Positions 1 through 6,897 of a DNA stretch of 11,413 nucleotides are shown here, in pieces. The notes below the pieces were generated by a model, which saw only the letters and a program-made list of their open reading frames with translations, made no database searches and had not been told where the DNA came from. The translations under genes were made by a program, and so were the position numbers. How positions within the stretch are numbered: position 1 is the stretch's first letter; the number at the start of each line of letters is the position of its first letter. Where the stretch lies: positions 1 to 11,413 of the forward strand of contig URRN01000057.1 in assembly GCA_900550185.1 (NCBI GenBank). Direction: 5' to 3'. This stretch comes from an uncultured Collinsella sp. (GTDB taxonomy: Bacteria > Actinomycetota > Coriobacteriia > Coriobacteriales > Coriobacteriaceae).

Positions 1-905
1 CCTCCAGTCCGGACCGCCCCGCGGTCCAACTTTCTGTCCGCACCCCCCTCATCATCCCGCTGGTTTCGGTCAAGATCATCGATTTCTGCCAGAAGCATCA
101 CGTGAGCCTCAAGATGCCCGACGCGGTTCCGCAGTTCCTTTCGGACGCTTTCGCGACCCTCGTGCCGCTCGTCATCTGCATCCTGCTCTGGCATGGTCTC
201 AACACACTTGCCCAGATGACCATCGGCGTCGTGCTCCCGGGCGCCATCGCCGGTATCCTGTCCATCCCGCTGACGCCCCTCATGTCGGTGCCCGGCATGT
301 TCGTACTCGCGTTTGTGTGCCAGCTGCTCTGGAGTCTCGGCATCCACGGCGCGATGGTGCTCTCTCCGGTCATCATGGCCCCCATGATCCAGTTCTACAC
401 CCAGAACGCCGAGCTCGTCGCCTCCGGCCAGGCTGCCATGTTCGCTCCGATCGCCCTGTATGGCGTCATGTCTTGCTGCGGTGGTAGCGGCAACGTGCTG
501 CCGCTCGCCGTGCTTTGCATGCGTTCCAAGTCCGAGCAGCTTCGCGCTGTGGGCAAGGCCGGTATCGTTCCTGCGGTGTTCAACATCTCCGAGCCCATGG
601 CGTTCGGTACTCCCATCATCTATAACCCCATCATGGCCATCCCGTTTATCCTGAACCCCATGATCATCATGTTCTTTGCCTATATCGGCTACTCGCTCGA
701 TTTCTTCCAGCCCGGCCACCTGCTCATCATGACGCAGCTGCCGATCATCATGCAGAGCTTCATGCCCTCCCTTGCGTGGCAGAACCTCTTCATTGCCCCT
801 ATGGCCTTCGTCATCGCCTTCTTGGTCTACCTGCCGTTCGTGAAGGTGTATGACCATCAGCTGTGCGAGAAGGAGGCTGCCGAGAAGGCCGCTTCCGAAG
901 CGTAG
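1..905 (+). CDS. PTS sugar transporter EIIC subunit, lactose/cellobiose family (5' partial)
   Basis: This is the integral-membrane permease of a phosphotransferase system. It carries a beta-linked disaccharide, probably cellobiose-like, across the inner membrane while the sugar is phosphorylated. The reading frame is open from base 3 to the TAG at 903-905, giving about 300 residues against roughly 430-450 for the family, so the N-terminal third lies outside the window. The visible part is very hydrophobic with several membrane spans. It contains the family signatures VSLKMPDAVPQF, the glycine loop CGGSGNVLPL, and NISEPMAFGTPIIYNPIMAIPF, whose Glu lies in the sugar-binding pocket in this family. 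A GTG at 102 could be read as a start, but family-like sequence (IIPLVSVKIIDFCQKHH) continues upstream of it, so it is internal. The first 14 or so codons do not look like this family (see findings). The GH1 and MupG-like genes follow on the same strand. EIIA and EIIB are not in view. Confidence 0.9.
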   Translation, partial: SSPDRPAVQLSVRTPLIIPLVSVKIIDFCQKHHVSLKMPDAVPQFLSDAFATLVPLVICILLWHGLNTLAQMTIGVVLPGAIAGILSIPLTPLMSVPGMFVLAFVCQLLWSLGIHGAMVLSPVIMAPMIQFYTQNAELVASGQAAMFAPIALYGVMSCCGGSGNVLPLAVLCMRSKSEQLRAVGKAGIVPAVFNISEPMAFGTPIIYNPIMAIPFILNPMIIMFFAYIGYSLDFFQPGHLLIMTQLPIIMQSFMPSLAWQNLFIAPMAFVIAFLVYLPFVKVYDHQLCEKEAAEKAASEA

Positions 906-961
906 GGACCATCTTGGCGCATGTGCGCATGTGCCCCGCTCTCTGCGGGTGACTTGTGATT

Positions 962-988
962 GGGGCGCGGCTCTTCGAGTCTCGCCCC
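962..988 (+). repeat. Stem-loop between EIIC gene and GH1 gene
   Basis: GGGGCG at 962-967 pairs with CGCCCC at 983-988. Inside it, GGCTC and GAGTC pair around a TTC loop with one G-U pair. A second small hairpin (CCCGC/GCGGG) lies at about 933-948. No T-run follows, so this is more likely an mRNA-stability or processing structure than a full terminator. It sits just before the GH1 ribosome binding site (GGAGG at 1000-1004). Confidence 0.45.
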
Positions 989-1010
989 TCGTTGTATTTG
1001 GAGGTGTTCC

Positions 1011-2471
1011 ATGGGTAGATTTCCCGATGGATTCTTGTGGGGCGGCGCCATCTCGGCCAATCAGATCGAGGGCGCATGGGATGTGGACGGCAAGGGCGTC
1101 TCGGTGCCTGACGTGTGCACGGCCGGTTCGCATAAGGTCGACAAGCGCATCACGCCGACCCTTGAGCCGGACACGTTCTATCCGAGCCACGAGGCGTGCG
1201 ATTTCTACCATCGCTATCGCGAGGACATCGCGATGCTCGCGGAGATGGGCTTCAAGGCGTTGCGGCTCTCGATTGCGTGGACGCGCGTCTTCCCTACGGG
1301 GGAGGAGGCGGAGCCCAACGAGCTCGGTCTGGCGTTCTATGATCGCGTGTTCGACTGCTGCCGCGAGCACGGCATCGAGCCCATCGTGACGCTCAGCCAT
1401 TATGAGATGCCCTATGCGCTGGCGAGCAAGTACAACGGCTGGGCCGGCCATGAGCTCATCGCGTGCTTCGAGCGCTTTTGCGCCTGCGTGTTCGAGCGCT
1501 ATCGGGGCAAGGTGCGCTACTGGCTCACGCTGAACGAGATGAATACGGGCATCGGTCGCGGCGGGGCCGTGCTCAACTTGAGCACCGTCCGCGGGTACGA
1601 GGGGCCCGTCAACGGCCTGCCCGATAACCCCGCCGAGCGCTTCCAAGCGCTGCACCATATGCTCGTCGCTGCCGCGCGCGTGACGGCTCTGGCCCACGAG
1701 CGCTATCCCGAGTACCGCATCGGCTGCATGTCCTCGTTTGCGCTCATGTACCCCTATACCTGCGATCCCGATGACGCGGTGCTCGTGCAGCAGCGCATGC
1801 GCGTGGCCAATTGGTTCTGCTCCGATGTTCAGGTGCGAGGATACTATCCCAGCTACATGAGGCGCCACTTTGCCGAGAAGGGCATCGAGGTCGCGATGGA
1901 GCCGGACGACGCCGAGACGCTCGCGCGCGGCACGGTCGACTTCGTCACGTTCAGCTACTACATGTCGGTCTGCCTCTCCGCGCATCCCGAGAAGCTCGAG
2001 ACGACGGGCGGCAACTTCGCCTTCGGCGCAAAGAATCCCTACCTCAAGACGAGCGACTGGGGTTGGCAGGTCGATCCGGTGGGCCTGCGCTGGTCGCTGA
2101 ATGCCATCTGGGATCGCTATCAGAAGCCCGTCATGCTCGTGGAGAACGGCTTGGGTGCCTTCGATACGGTCGAGGAGGACGGTTCCATCCACGACCCGTA
2201 CCGCATCGAGTATTTGCGCCAGCACATCGAGCAGATGGCCGAGGCGGTGGCCGACGGCGTCGACCTCATGGGTTACACCTCGTGGGGCCCCATCGACTTG
2301 GTGAGCGCCTCGACCGGCGAGTTCGCGAAGCGCTACGGTTTCATCTACGTCGATCGCCACGATGACGGAACGGGCACCTTCGAGCGCAGCCGCAAGGACT
2401 CGTTCTATTGGTACCAGCGCGTGATCGAGACGAACGGCGAGGATCTCGGCGGGGAGGTCTCCCATGCGTGA
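1011..2471 (+). CDS. 6-phospho-beta-glucosidase, glycoside hydrolase family 1
   Basis: This cytoplasmic enzyme would hydrolyse the 6-phospho-disaccharide delivered by the PTS to glucose 6-phosphate plus the second sugar. ATG at 1011 is chosen because GGAGG lies 6 bases upstream and the protein then begins MGRFPDGFLWGGAISANQIE, the usual GH1 N-terminus. The 486 residues match the family length. The acid/base Glu176 lies in TLNEMN and the nucleophile Glu378 in VENG. Near the C-terminus, Ser434, Lys440 and Tyr442 form the S-x5-K-x-Y phosphate-binding pattern that separates 6-phospho-glycosidases from plain beta-glucosidases, followed by YGFIYVD. Its last 8 bases overlap the next gene, which suggests translational coupling. 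Exact specificity (cellobiose-P, gentiobiose-P or aryl glucoside-P) cannot be read from the sequence. Confidence 0.95.
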   Translation: MGRFPDGFLWGGAISANQIEGAWDVDGKGVSVPDVCTAGSHKVDKRITPTLEPDTFYPSHEACDFYHRYREDIAMLAEMGFKALRLSIAWTRVFPTGEEAEPNELGLAFYDRVFDCCREHGIEPIVTLSHYEMPYALASKYNGWAGHELIACFERFCACVFERYRGKVRYWLTLNEMNTGIGRGGAVLNLSTVRGYEGPVNGLPDNPAERFQALHHMLVAAARVTALAHERYPEYRIGCMSSFALMYPYTCDPDDAVLVQQRMRVANWFCSDVQVRGYYPSYMRRHFAEKGIEVAMEPDDAETLARGTVDFVTFSYYMSVCLSAHPEKLETTGGNFAFGAKNPYLKTSDWGWQVDPVGLRWSLNAIWDRYQKPVMLVENGLGAFDTVEEDGSIHDPYRIEYLRQHIEQMAEAVADGVDLMGYTSWGPIDLVSASTGEFAKRYGFIYVDRHDDGTGTFERSRKDSFYWYQRVIETNGEDLGGEVSHA

Positions 2472-3570
2472 GGTGCGGTTGGGCATTTCCCTCTACCCGG
2501 AATTCGCCTCTGCCGAGGCGTGCCGAGAATACCTGCGCCTCGCCGCCCGTCACGGCTATCGCGTGCTGTTCGTGGCGCTGCTCGGCGTCCGCGATGAACG
2601 CGATGAAGTCACGGCACGTTACCGGGCTTTGACCGACGAGGCGCATGCGCTCGGCTTCGAGGTGTTCTGCGACGTGAACCCTTCGGTGCTTGCGCGATTC
2701 GGCGTGAATGCGAGCGTTTTGCGCGGCAAGCTCGATCTGGGATTTCTCCAGGAGATAGGCTGCGATGTCATGCGTCTCGATCTCGGTCTCTCCGAGATGG
2801 AGGAGGCGTTTCTCACGCGCAACGAGGCGGGCATCGGGGTGTGCCTCAACGCCTCGGCAAACGCGTGCGACCACATCGGGGCGCTGCTCGCGAGCGGTGG
2901 GGAGCCGGCGCGCATCGTAGGCTGCCATAACTACTATCCGCATCGCTACACGGGTCTGACGCTCGAGTATTTTCTGACCTGCTCGCGTCGGTGGAAGGAG
3001 CGCGGGCTTCCACTCCAGGCATTCGTGTCATCGCAGGAGCCGGAGGCCTTCGGCCCGTGGCCGGCATGCGACGGTTTGCCTACGCTTGAGATGCATCGCG
3101 ATCTGCCCGCCGCCGTGCAGGCCCGTCACCTCGTGCAACTCGGCTGCGTGGATGACATCATCGTGGGCAACTGCTTTGCGAGCGAGCGCGAGCTTGCGGC
3201 AATCGCTGCGGGCGTCGCAGCCCCGATGGCGTTCACCTTGCATCGCGCTCCCGGTTTGCCGAAGGAGCTTGAGCGGCGCCTGCGCCTCGGCCTGTCGTGT
3301 CGTCCCGAGCAAAACGGCTATCTCGTGCGCACCGTCGAGAGCCGGATGGTGAAAGGGGAGGTCGCTCCCTTCAACACGGTCGATATCCGGCGGGGCGATG
3401 TGCTCGTGGACAACGACGGTTACGGCCAGTATGCCGGCGAGGTTCAGATTGCGCTCGCGGCCATGGAAAACAGCGGGCGGACGAATGTGGTGGGGTATAT
3501 CGATGGCGCGGAGCTCATGCTGCTCGACGGCCTGCGTGCGGGCACGCGCTTCACGTTCAATGTGGTCTAA
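2464..3570 (+). CDS. MupG/DUF871-family 6-phospho-glycosidase (GH170-like)
   Basis: The 368-residue protein has the two-domain architecture of the DUF871 family. Its characterised member is MupG, a 6-phospho-N-acetylmuramidase that splits MurNAc-6P-GlcNAc in peptidoglycan recycling. Residues 1 to about 240 form the TIM-barrel part, starting VRLGISLYPEF and carrying the family motif HNYYPHRYTGL from His155, then GLPTLEMHR. Residues from about 250 to the end form the cyclophilin-like part, with PFNTVDIRRGD near residue 302 and VDNDGYGQYAGEVQ after it. The ATG at 2464 overlaps the GH1 stop (ATGCGTGA), and GGCGGGGAGG at about 2449-2458 serves as ribosome binding site. No MurQ etherase or MurNAc permease is visible, and the neighbour is a cellobiose-type EIIC. 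The substrate may therefore be another phosphorylated disaccharide, and I give no gene symbol. Confidence 0.85.
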   Translation: MREVRLGISLYPEFASAEACREYLRLAARHGYRVLFVALLGVRDERDEVTARYRALTDEAHALGFEVFCDVNPSVLARFGVNASVLRGKLDLGFLQEIGCDVMRLDLGLSEMEEAFLTRNEAGIGVCLNASANACDHIGALLASGGEPARIVGCHNYYPHRYTGLTLEYFLTCSRRWKERGLPLQAFVSSQEPEAFGPWPACDGLPTLEMHRDLPAAVQARHLVQLGCVDDIIVGNCFASERELAAIAAGVAAPMAFTLHRAPGLPKELERRLRLGLSCRPEQNGYLVRTVESRMVKGEVAPFNTVDIRRGDVLVDNDGYGQYAGEVQIALAAMENSGRTNVVGYIDGAELMLLDGLRAGTRFTFNVV

Positions 3571-3584
3571 CCGTCCGGACTGCG

Positions 3585-3623
3585 GCGGGGCGGTTAATCG
3601 AGTTGCGCGATGCGCCGCCCCGC
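3585..3623. terminator. Stem-loop between convergent genes
   Basis: GCGGGGCGG at 3585-3593 pairs perfectly with CCGCCCCGC at 3615-3623 around a 21-base loop. It lies between the stop of the plus-strand MupG-like gene (3570) and the stop of the minus-strand TatD gene (3635-3637). Position and symmetry suit a bidirectional transcription stop, but neither side has a good T-run, so efficiency is doubtful. Confidence 0.45.
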
Positions 3624-3634
3624 GCATCTGCTGA

Positions 3635-4381
3635 TTACAATCGCAAGAGACGCACGCTCGTCTCCGCAAGAGCGGGGGCGAGCGTTTGCGTAGAGGTGCC
3701 GCGGATCTCGGCGAGCAGGGAGAGCGTGTGGGCGAGCGAGGCTTCCAGCTCTGCGGCGGAGCAGGGGGCATCGAGCCATGCGGGCGCATCCGTCTCCAAG
3801 AGCAGTGCGTCTTCCGGCAGTTGGCGCGCGTAGGCGCGCCCGCGCCTGGTCGCGAGCATGCACTCGTTGACCGAGACGAGGCACCCGAGCGCGCGCAGGC
3901 GGTTCAAGTCCTCGCCGCTGCCCGAAAACCAGTGGAAGATGCAGGTCGCGTGCGCGGGGAGGCCGTGGCGCTCGAGGATGTCGAGCACTTCTGTGGCGGC
4001 GTGCACGGCATGGATGGACACGACGCGGCCCGCGCGCGGCTGCGCGGCGCAGGCGGCCACGATGCGGTCGAAGGCGCAGAGCTGCGCCGCGCGCGTCGAT
4101 GCATGGGCGCGCGAGAAGTCGAGCCCGACTTCGCCCACGAATTCGTGGGCGGCGGCTTGGGCGGCCGCCCACGCAGCCGTCTTCTCGCCGGCAGGGCCCG
4201 CCTCGATGCGCCAGGGATGGAGCCCGGAAGCGACACGCACGTTGGGTGCCGCGGCGAAGCGCTCGCACGCTGCCGGGTACTCGGACGGTGCGAGCGTGGC
4301 GTCGAGCAGGGCGATACCGCGTTGCCGTACGGCGGCTGCGACTTCTGGGCCGTTCGCCATGTGGCTCAGGTGGCAGTGCAT
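3635..4381 (-). CDS. TatD-family metal-dependent hydrolase (start uncertain)
   Basis: This is a TIM-barrel amidohydrolase-fold enzyme of the TatD DNase/hydrolase family, cytoplasmic and two-metal dependent. Numbered from the ATG at 4381, the metal ligands are His2 and His4 (MHCH), Glu84 (GEVGLDFS), His125 (SIHAVHA), His151 (FHWFSG) and Asp199 (LLETDAPAW). GLHPW near residue 53 is another family hallmark. The 248 residues are near the usual 250-260. This start is unconvincing: the upstream codons YRLVD belong to the first beta strand of the family, no ribosome binding site precedes the ATG, and no other in-frame start codon occurs before 4708. An ATG at 4415 is one base out of frame and would give MRPGGGYRLVDMHCHLSH if the C-run at 4406-4410 (G on the plus strand) were one base shorter. 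So the gene is either frameshifted at its start or misread there. Confidence in the family is high and in the start is low. Confidence 0.85.
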   Translation of the reverse strand: MHCHLSHMANGPEVAAAVRQRGIALLDATLAPSEYPAACERFAAAPNVRVASGLHPWRIEAGPAGEKTAAWAAAQAAAHEFVGEVGLDFSRAHASTRAAQLCAFDRIVAACAAQPRAGRVVSIHAVHAATEVLDILERHGLPAHATCIFHWFSGSGEDLNRLRALGCLVSVNECMLATRRGRAYARQLPEDALLLETDAPAWLDAPCSAAELEASLAHTLSLLAEIRGTSTQTLAPALAETSVRLLRL

Positions 4382-4493
4382 GTCGACGAGGCGATAGCCC
4401 CCGCCGGGGGCGCATCCTCGCCGGAAGGATTTGCGTTCCCGCGCACCTCGGACGGAGCGTCCGCCCGCCCGCCCGCCTCGCGCGCAGCGGCCC

Positions 4494-4652
4494 TCACGCC
4501 TTGCCGCCCTTGCGTCCGGCCAGCTTGCCCTTTTGTGCGGCGTCGTGCATGGCGAGCGCCGCGTTGGTGTCGTCGTCCGCGCCGACGCCCGAGAGCTACC
4601 GCAGGACTTCTCCCGCGAGCATCTGCCCCATAATGGTGTTCCTATAGTTTTG
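4494..4652 (-). pseudogene. 3' remnant of an unidentified gene, with in-frame amber stop
   Basis: On the minus strand a frame runs from 4652 to the TGA at 4494-4496. It reads QNYRNTIMGQMLAGEVLR, then TAG (4596-4598), then LSGVGADDDTNAALAMHD and a basic tail ending KLAGRKGGKA. Its composition is protein-like on both sides of the amber codon (a C-to-T change from CAG would restore Gln). The frame closes with a normal stop 113 bases before the TatD ATG. AGGA lies 8 bases upstream of the first ATG (4631), so a short ORF could start there, but the continuity of NYRNTI upstream suggests the C-terminus of a longer protein. The 5' part is missing and the IS110 element begins nearby, which points to truncation by insertion. 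I do not recognise the family. Confidence 0.45.
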
Positions 4653-4745
4653 TCAACTGGGAAATGCTCTCCGTGCGACCGAATCGCGGCATGCTGACGC
4701 CAAGCCATTAGGCCGGTGGGCTTCAGTCTGCTCGGTGCGTTTCGG

Positions 4746-5903
4746 CTAGGCTGCGTAAGGCACCCTGTCTCGCATGACCGCGTAGATGACCTTCAGCCTC
4801 TTTCGCGCCAGCGCCTTGAGCGCCTTGCCGTGCGACATGCCCCGCTCTCGGCACCTGGTGTAGTAGTCGCCCCATCTCCCCTCTGTCCGGGTAAGGCAGT
4901 TGCATGAGAATATGAGCAGGTTCTTCAGCCTCTTGTTGCCTTGGCGCGATGCCGTCACCGAGGAGATCGAGGTTCCCGACTGGCGGTTGCGCGGCGCCAA
5001 GCCGCAGTACGACGCGAGCCTGTCGTGACTGGGGAAGTCTTCGATGTCGATGGAGATCGCAAGCTCGGAAGCGGTTTTGGGCCCGATGCCCGGCACCGTC
5101 AGGAGGCATCGGTAGGTATCGTCGCCCTCGAGCAGGGCGGAGATCTCCGCCGTGATCGCCTCGATCTCCGCCGAGTTCTCGGATATCCTGCGCGCGAGCA
5201 GTTTCACCGCCCGGTCCTCGCCGGCGACGACCGACGCATCCGGCCTTGTCGAGGAGGTTGTCGAGCGGACGAGGGCCTCGATCTTACCGCGCGCCGCCCC
5301 ACGCGTGAGCGCCGCCGCCCTGCGGGGCCCGGCGTCGGCTACCGACCAGGCCCCGCCGAGGGATGCCATGAGCCTCAGCTGGGACCCGTCGGACAGGTCG
5401 ACCAGTGCCTCGAAGGCGGGGCACGATTCCAGCAGGATGCTGCGCAGCCGATTCTTATTCCTAGTGTTCTCGCAGGTCAGGAAGTTCCTCTGGGCGGCCA
5501 GCGCCCTCGCCGCCGCAATTGTCGGACCTGGGTCTCCGACCGGCAGGAGCGCGTCGGGGATGCCAAGCGCCGTCTTCGCGATGACCATCGCGTCTCGCTC
5601 GTCGGTCTTGGCGTCGCCGGCGAAGAGCCTGGCGGCCCCGTGCGCCGCGAGTCCCGGCAGGTACGCCGCCGACATCCCGGCCGCCCTGGCGCGGGCGAGC
5701 GCGAGGGCGCCTATGTTGCGCGACTGGTCGACGACCACGAGCGCATCGGGGAAGCGGCCGAACAGCGAGTCCAGGTCGTCCTCCCTGTTCGCGACGGGGG
5801 TGCTCAACAGCACCTCGCCATCTCGAGTCGCGACGCATGCCCAGTGGGACGATTTCCCGACATCGAGCCCGATGACGGCTTCCGGCATTCTAATTGGTGC
5901 CAC
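4746..5903 (-). CDS. IS110-family transposase (DEDD type)
   Basis: This is the recombinase of an IS110-family insertion sequence. The N-terminal half has the RuvC-like DEDD fold, with IGLDVGKSSHWA, LVVVDQSRNIGALAL and AGDAKTDERDAMVIA. The C-terminal half is the Tnp_20 domain, with LTVPGIGPKTASELAISI, YCGLAPRNRQSGTS and QGNKRLKNLLIFSC. From the chosen GTG at 5903 the protein has 385 residues, normal for the family, with no internal stop or frameshift. That GTG has GGAGG 8 bases upstream (complement at 5912-5916). A TTG at 5918 would put the same GGAGG inside the gene, and ATG at 5888 is too far from it. The family moves without terminal inverted repeats or DE transposition, and members use a bridge RNA from the non-coding end to choose donor and target. 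The element looks potentially active. Confidence 0.95.
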   Translation of the reverse strand: MAPIRMPEAVIGLDVGKSSHWACVATRDGEVLLSTPVANREDDLDSLFGRFPDALVVVDQSRNIGALALARARAAGMSAAYLPGLAAHGAARLFAGDAKTDERDAMVIAKTALGIPDALLPVGDPGPTIAAARALAAQRNFLTCENTRNKNRLRSILLESCPAFEALVDLSDGSQLRLMASLGGAWSVADAGPRRAAALTRGAARGKIEALVRSTTSSTRPDASVVAGEDRAVKLLARRISENSAEIEAITAEISALLEGDDTYRCLLTVPGIGPKTASELAISIDIEDFPSHDRLASYCGLAPRNRQSGTSISSVTASRQGNKRLKNLLIFSCNCLTRTEGRWGDYYTRCRERGMSHGKALKALARKRLKVIYAVMRDRVPYAA

Positions 5904-5918
5904 GGTGGTATCCTCCAA

Positions 5919-6136
5919 TCGGTAGGCCGATCGGAACCCCTCCCCGCGACACCCACATTACCTGGCCGTGGCGCTTGCGCCCGGCAGTTTCCTATCAGTC
6001 GTCCGGAGCGGCGAGCGCCCCCGGTGGCAACACCCCCCGGGCCCTCTACGGGGCAGGGGCAGACGGCCATCCGGGGGCGCCCGATCGGCGGCCCCTCGGG
6101 GCTTGCCCGTATCGTAGGCAATGCGCCGAATGCTCG
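5919..6136 (-). ncRNA. Candidate IS110 bridge RNA / non-coding left end
   Basis: About 220 bases upstream of the IS110 transposase contain no plausible gene and are dense in hairpins. At 5965-5985, GCCG and GGCGC pair with GCGCC and CGGC around two bases with one bulge. GCCCC/GGGGC pair at 6091-6102, CCGGTGG pairs imperfectly with the C-rich run near 6030-6040, and an 8-base near-palindrome lies at about 5917-5936. IS110-type elements (as opposed to the IS1111 subgroup) encode the bridge RNA in this position. The two internal guide loops cannot be assigned without the exact element ends, so the RNA and its limits are inference from family and structure. Confidence 0.4.
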
Positions 6137-6157
6137 CCATCGAAATTTATCGATGGC
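6136..6157. repeat. Perfect 8-base inverted repeat at IS110/IS3 junction
   Basis: GCCATCGA at 6136-6143 and TCGATGGC at 6150-6157 are perfect inverted copies around AATTTA. It lies exactly between the last base of the IS3 orfB remnant (6158) and the structured IS110 upstream region. It could be part of the IS3 end, a recognition site for IS110 insertion, or a small terminator. Confidence 0.5.
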
Positions 6158-6479
6158 CTATTTCAGACTGTAATGGGACAGCCCCGTCTCCCTGAGCTCG
6201 ACCGGCGACATGCAGCCCAGCGCCGAGTGAATCCTGAAGTTGTCGTACCGGTGCACGTAGTCCGAGAGCCTGGCCCTCGGTATCCCGCCGGCCGACTCGT
6301 CGACGGCGTTGTCGTGGGGGCAGCCCTTGGCCGACGGCGACCTCTCTATGCCGAAGGCCTCGAGCATCAGGTCGATCTCGGCGTTGTCGAACTCGCTGCC
6401 ACGGTCCGTGTGGAACACCTCGATGCCCGCGCTGCGCCGATATGGGGCAGCGGCCCCCGTTGGCCGCCATGGCCCTCAC
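6158..6479 (-). pseudogene. IS3-family transposase orfB remnant (internally deleted)
   Basis: The first codons from a GTG at 6479 read VRAMAANGGRCPISA, which resembles the start of IS3-group OrfB proteins. At about 6436-6445 the frame switches to SAGIEVFHTDRGSEFDN, the second catalytic block, then AKGCPHDNAVDES with the third acidic residue, and YDNFRIHSALGCMSPVE, ending HYSLK at the TAG (6158-6160). A full OrfB has about 280 or more residues, whereas about 105 remain. The helix-turn-helix region and the first catalytic Asp are missing. A second gap seems to remove about 20-25 residues between DES and LSDYVH. The product cannot be active. Confidence 0.85.
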
Positions 6480-6806
6480 TTCCGAGCGTATACCGGCGCC
6501 GCTCGTCTTAAGACGTCGACCTCCATCCGGAGCCTGCGGTTCTCGCGCTCGGGCTCCAGGATCCGGTTCTACTCGGGCGTGCGGTTGTCGGCGGCGCGCG
6601 GCGAGCCGGTCTCGTTTATCGACTTGACCCGCCTCTCCACGGTGCTCTTGTCGAGGTCGCACTCGTCCATGGCCTCGCGCCTGGGCTTTCCGGCGTTGTG
6701 GAGGTCGACTATCTTCCTCTTGAACTCGTCAGTGAAATGCCTCGGTCTGGGGCCGGTCGAGGCCGAGCCCCCGGTCCGGCTGGGATAGCATGTCGCTACG
6801 GGCCAT
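6476..6806 (-). pseudogene. IS3-family orfA remnant (frameshift and internal stop)
   Basis: ATG at 6806 has GAGAGGA just upstream and reads MARSDMLSQPDRG, but that frame stops after about 25 codons. The family-like frame (PRHFTDEFKRKIVDLHNAGKP, then KSTVERRVKSINETG, an IS3-type helix-turn-helix) is shifted by one base. It is interrupted by TAG after AADNRTPE, continues with a leucine-zipper-like stretch (ERENRRLRMEVDVL) and ends YARK at TGA (6476-6478). That stop overlaps the first bases of the orfB remnant, the normal arrangement for programmed frameshifting in IS3 elements. One frameshift and one nonsense codon make this a relic. Confidence 0.85.
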
Positions 6807-6897
6807 CGTCTTTCCTCTCGTCGAATATCTAGGCGCTGACGATTCTAGGCGATGGCCCTCTCTTGCTTCTTACACCTCGATTGTGCTCGCTACCCCC

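Larger units (their letters stand above)
4650..6157 (-). mobile_element. IS110-family insertion sequence (ends approximate)
   Basis: The element consists of the transposase (4746-5903), about 90 bases downstream and about 240 bases upstream. IS110 elements lack terminal inverted repeats and usually make no target duplication, so the ends cannot be fixed from one copy. The lower limit is set where remnant-gene-like sequence begins (about 4650). The upper limit is set by the stop of the decayed IS3 orfB (6158). An 8-base inverted repeat, GCCATCGA/TCGATGGC around AATTTA (6136-6157), sits at the upper junction. Confidence 0.6.
6158..6806 (-). mobile_element. Decayed IS3-family insertion sequence
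   Basis: Overlapping orfA and orfB remnants in the usual order occupy about 650 bases, against about 1.2-1.5 kb for an intact IS3-type element. I could not find matching terminal inverted repeats. The sequence beyond orfB is replaced at once by the IS110 non-coding end, so the right end may have been lost or used as an insertion site. Confidence 0.75.

Noticed and set aside
3686..4633. Plus-strand open frame opposite TatD
   Set aside because: The TatD metal-ligand motifs all lie on the minus strand; the plus-strand translation is low-complexity shadow.
4628..4656. Outward promoter at the IS110 end (TTGACA on the minus strand)
   Set aside because: The -35 box is perfect but no good -10 lies at the right distance: TTATGG at 17 bases matches poorly and CATTAT at 15 bases is too close.
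4941..6173. Long plus-strand open frame of 410 codons across the IS110 transposase
   Set aside because: It is Arg/Gly-rich with no recognisable motif, while the opposite strand holds the clear transposase.
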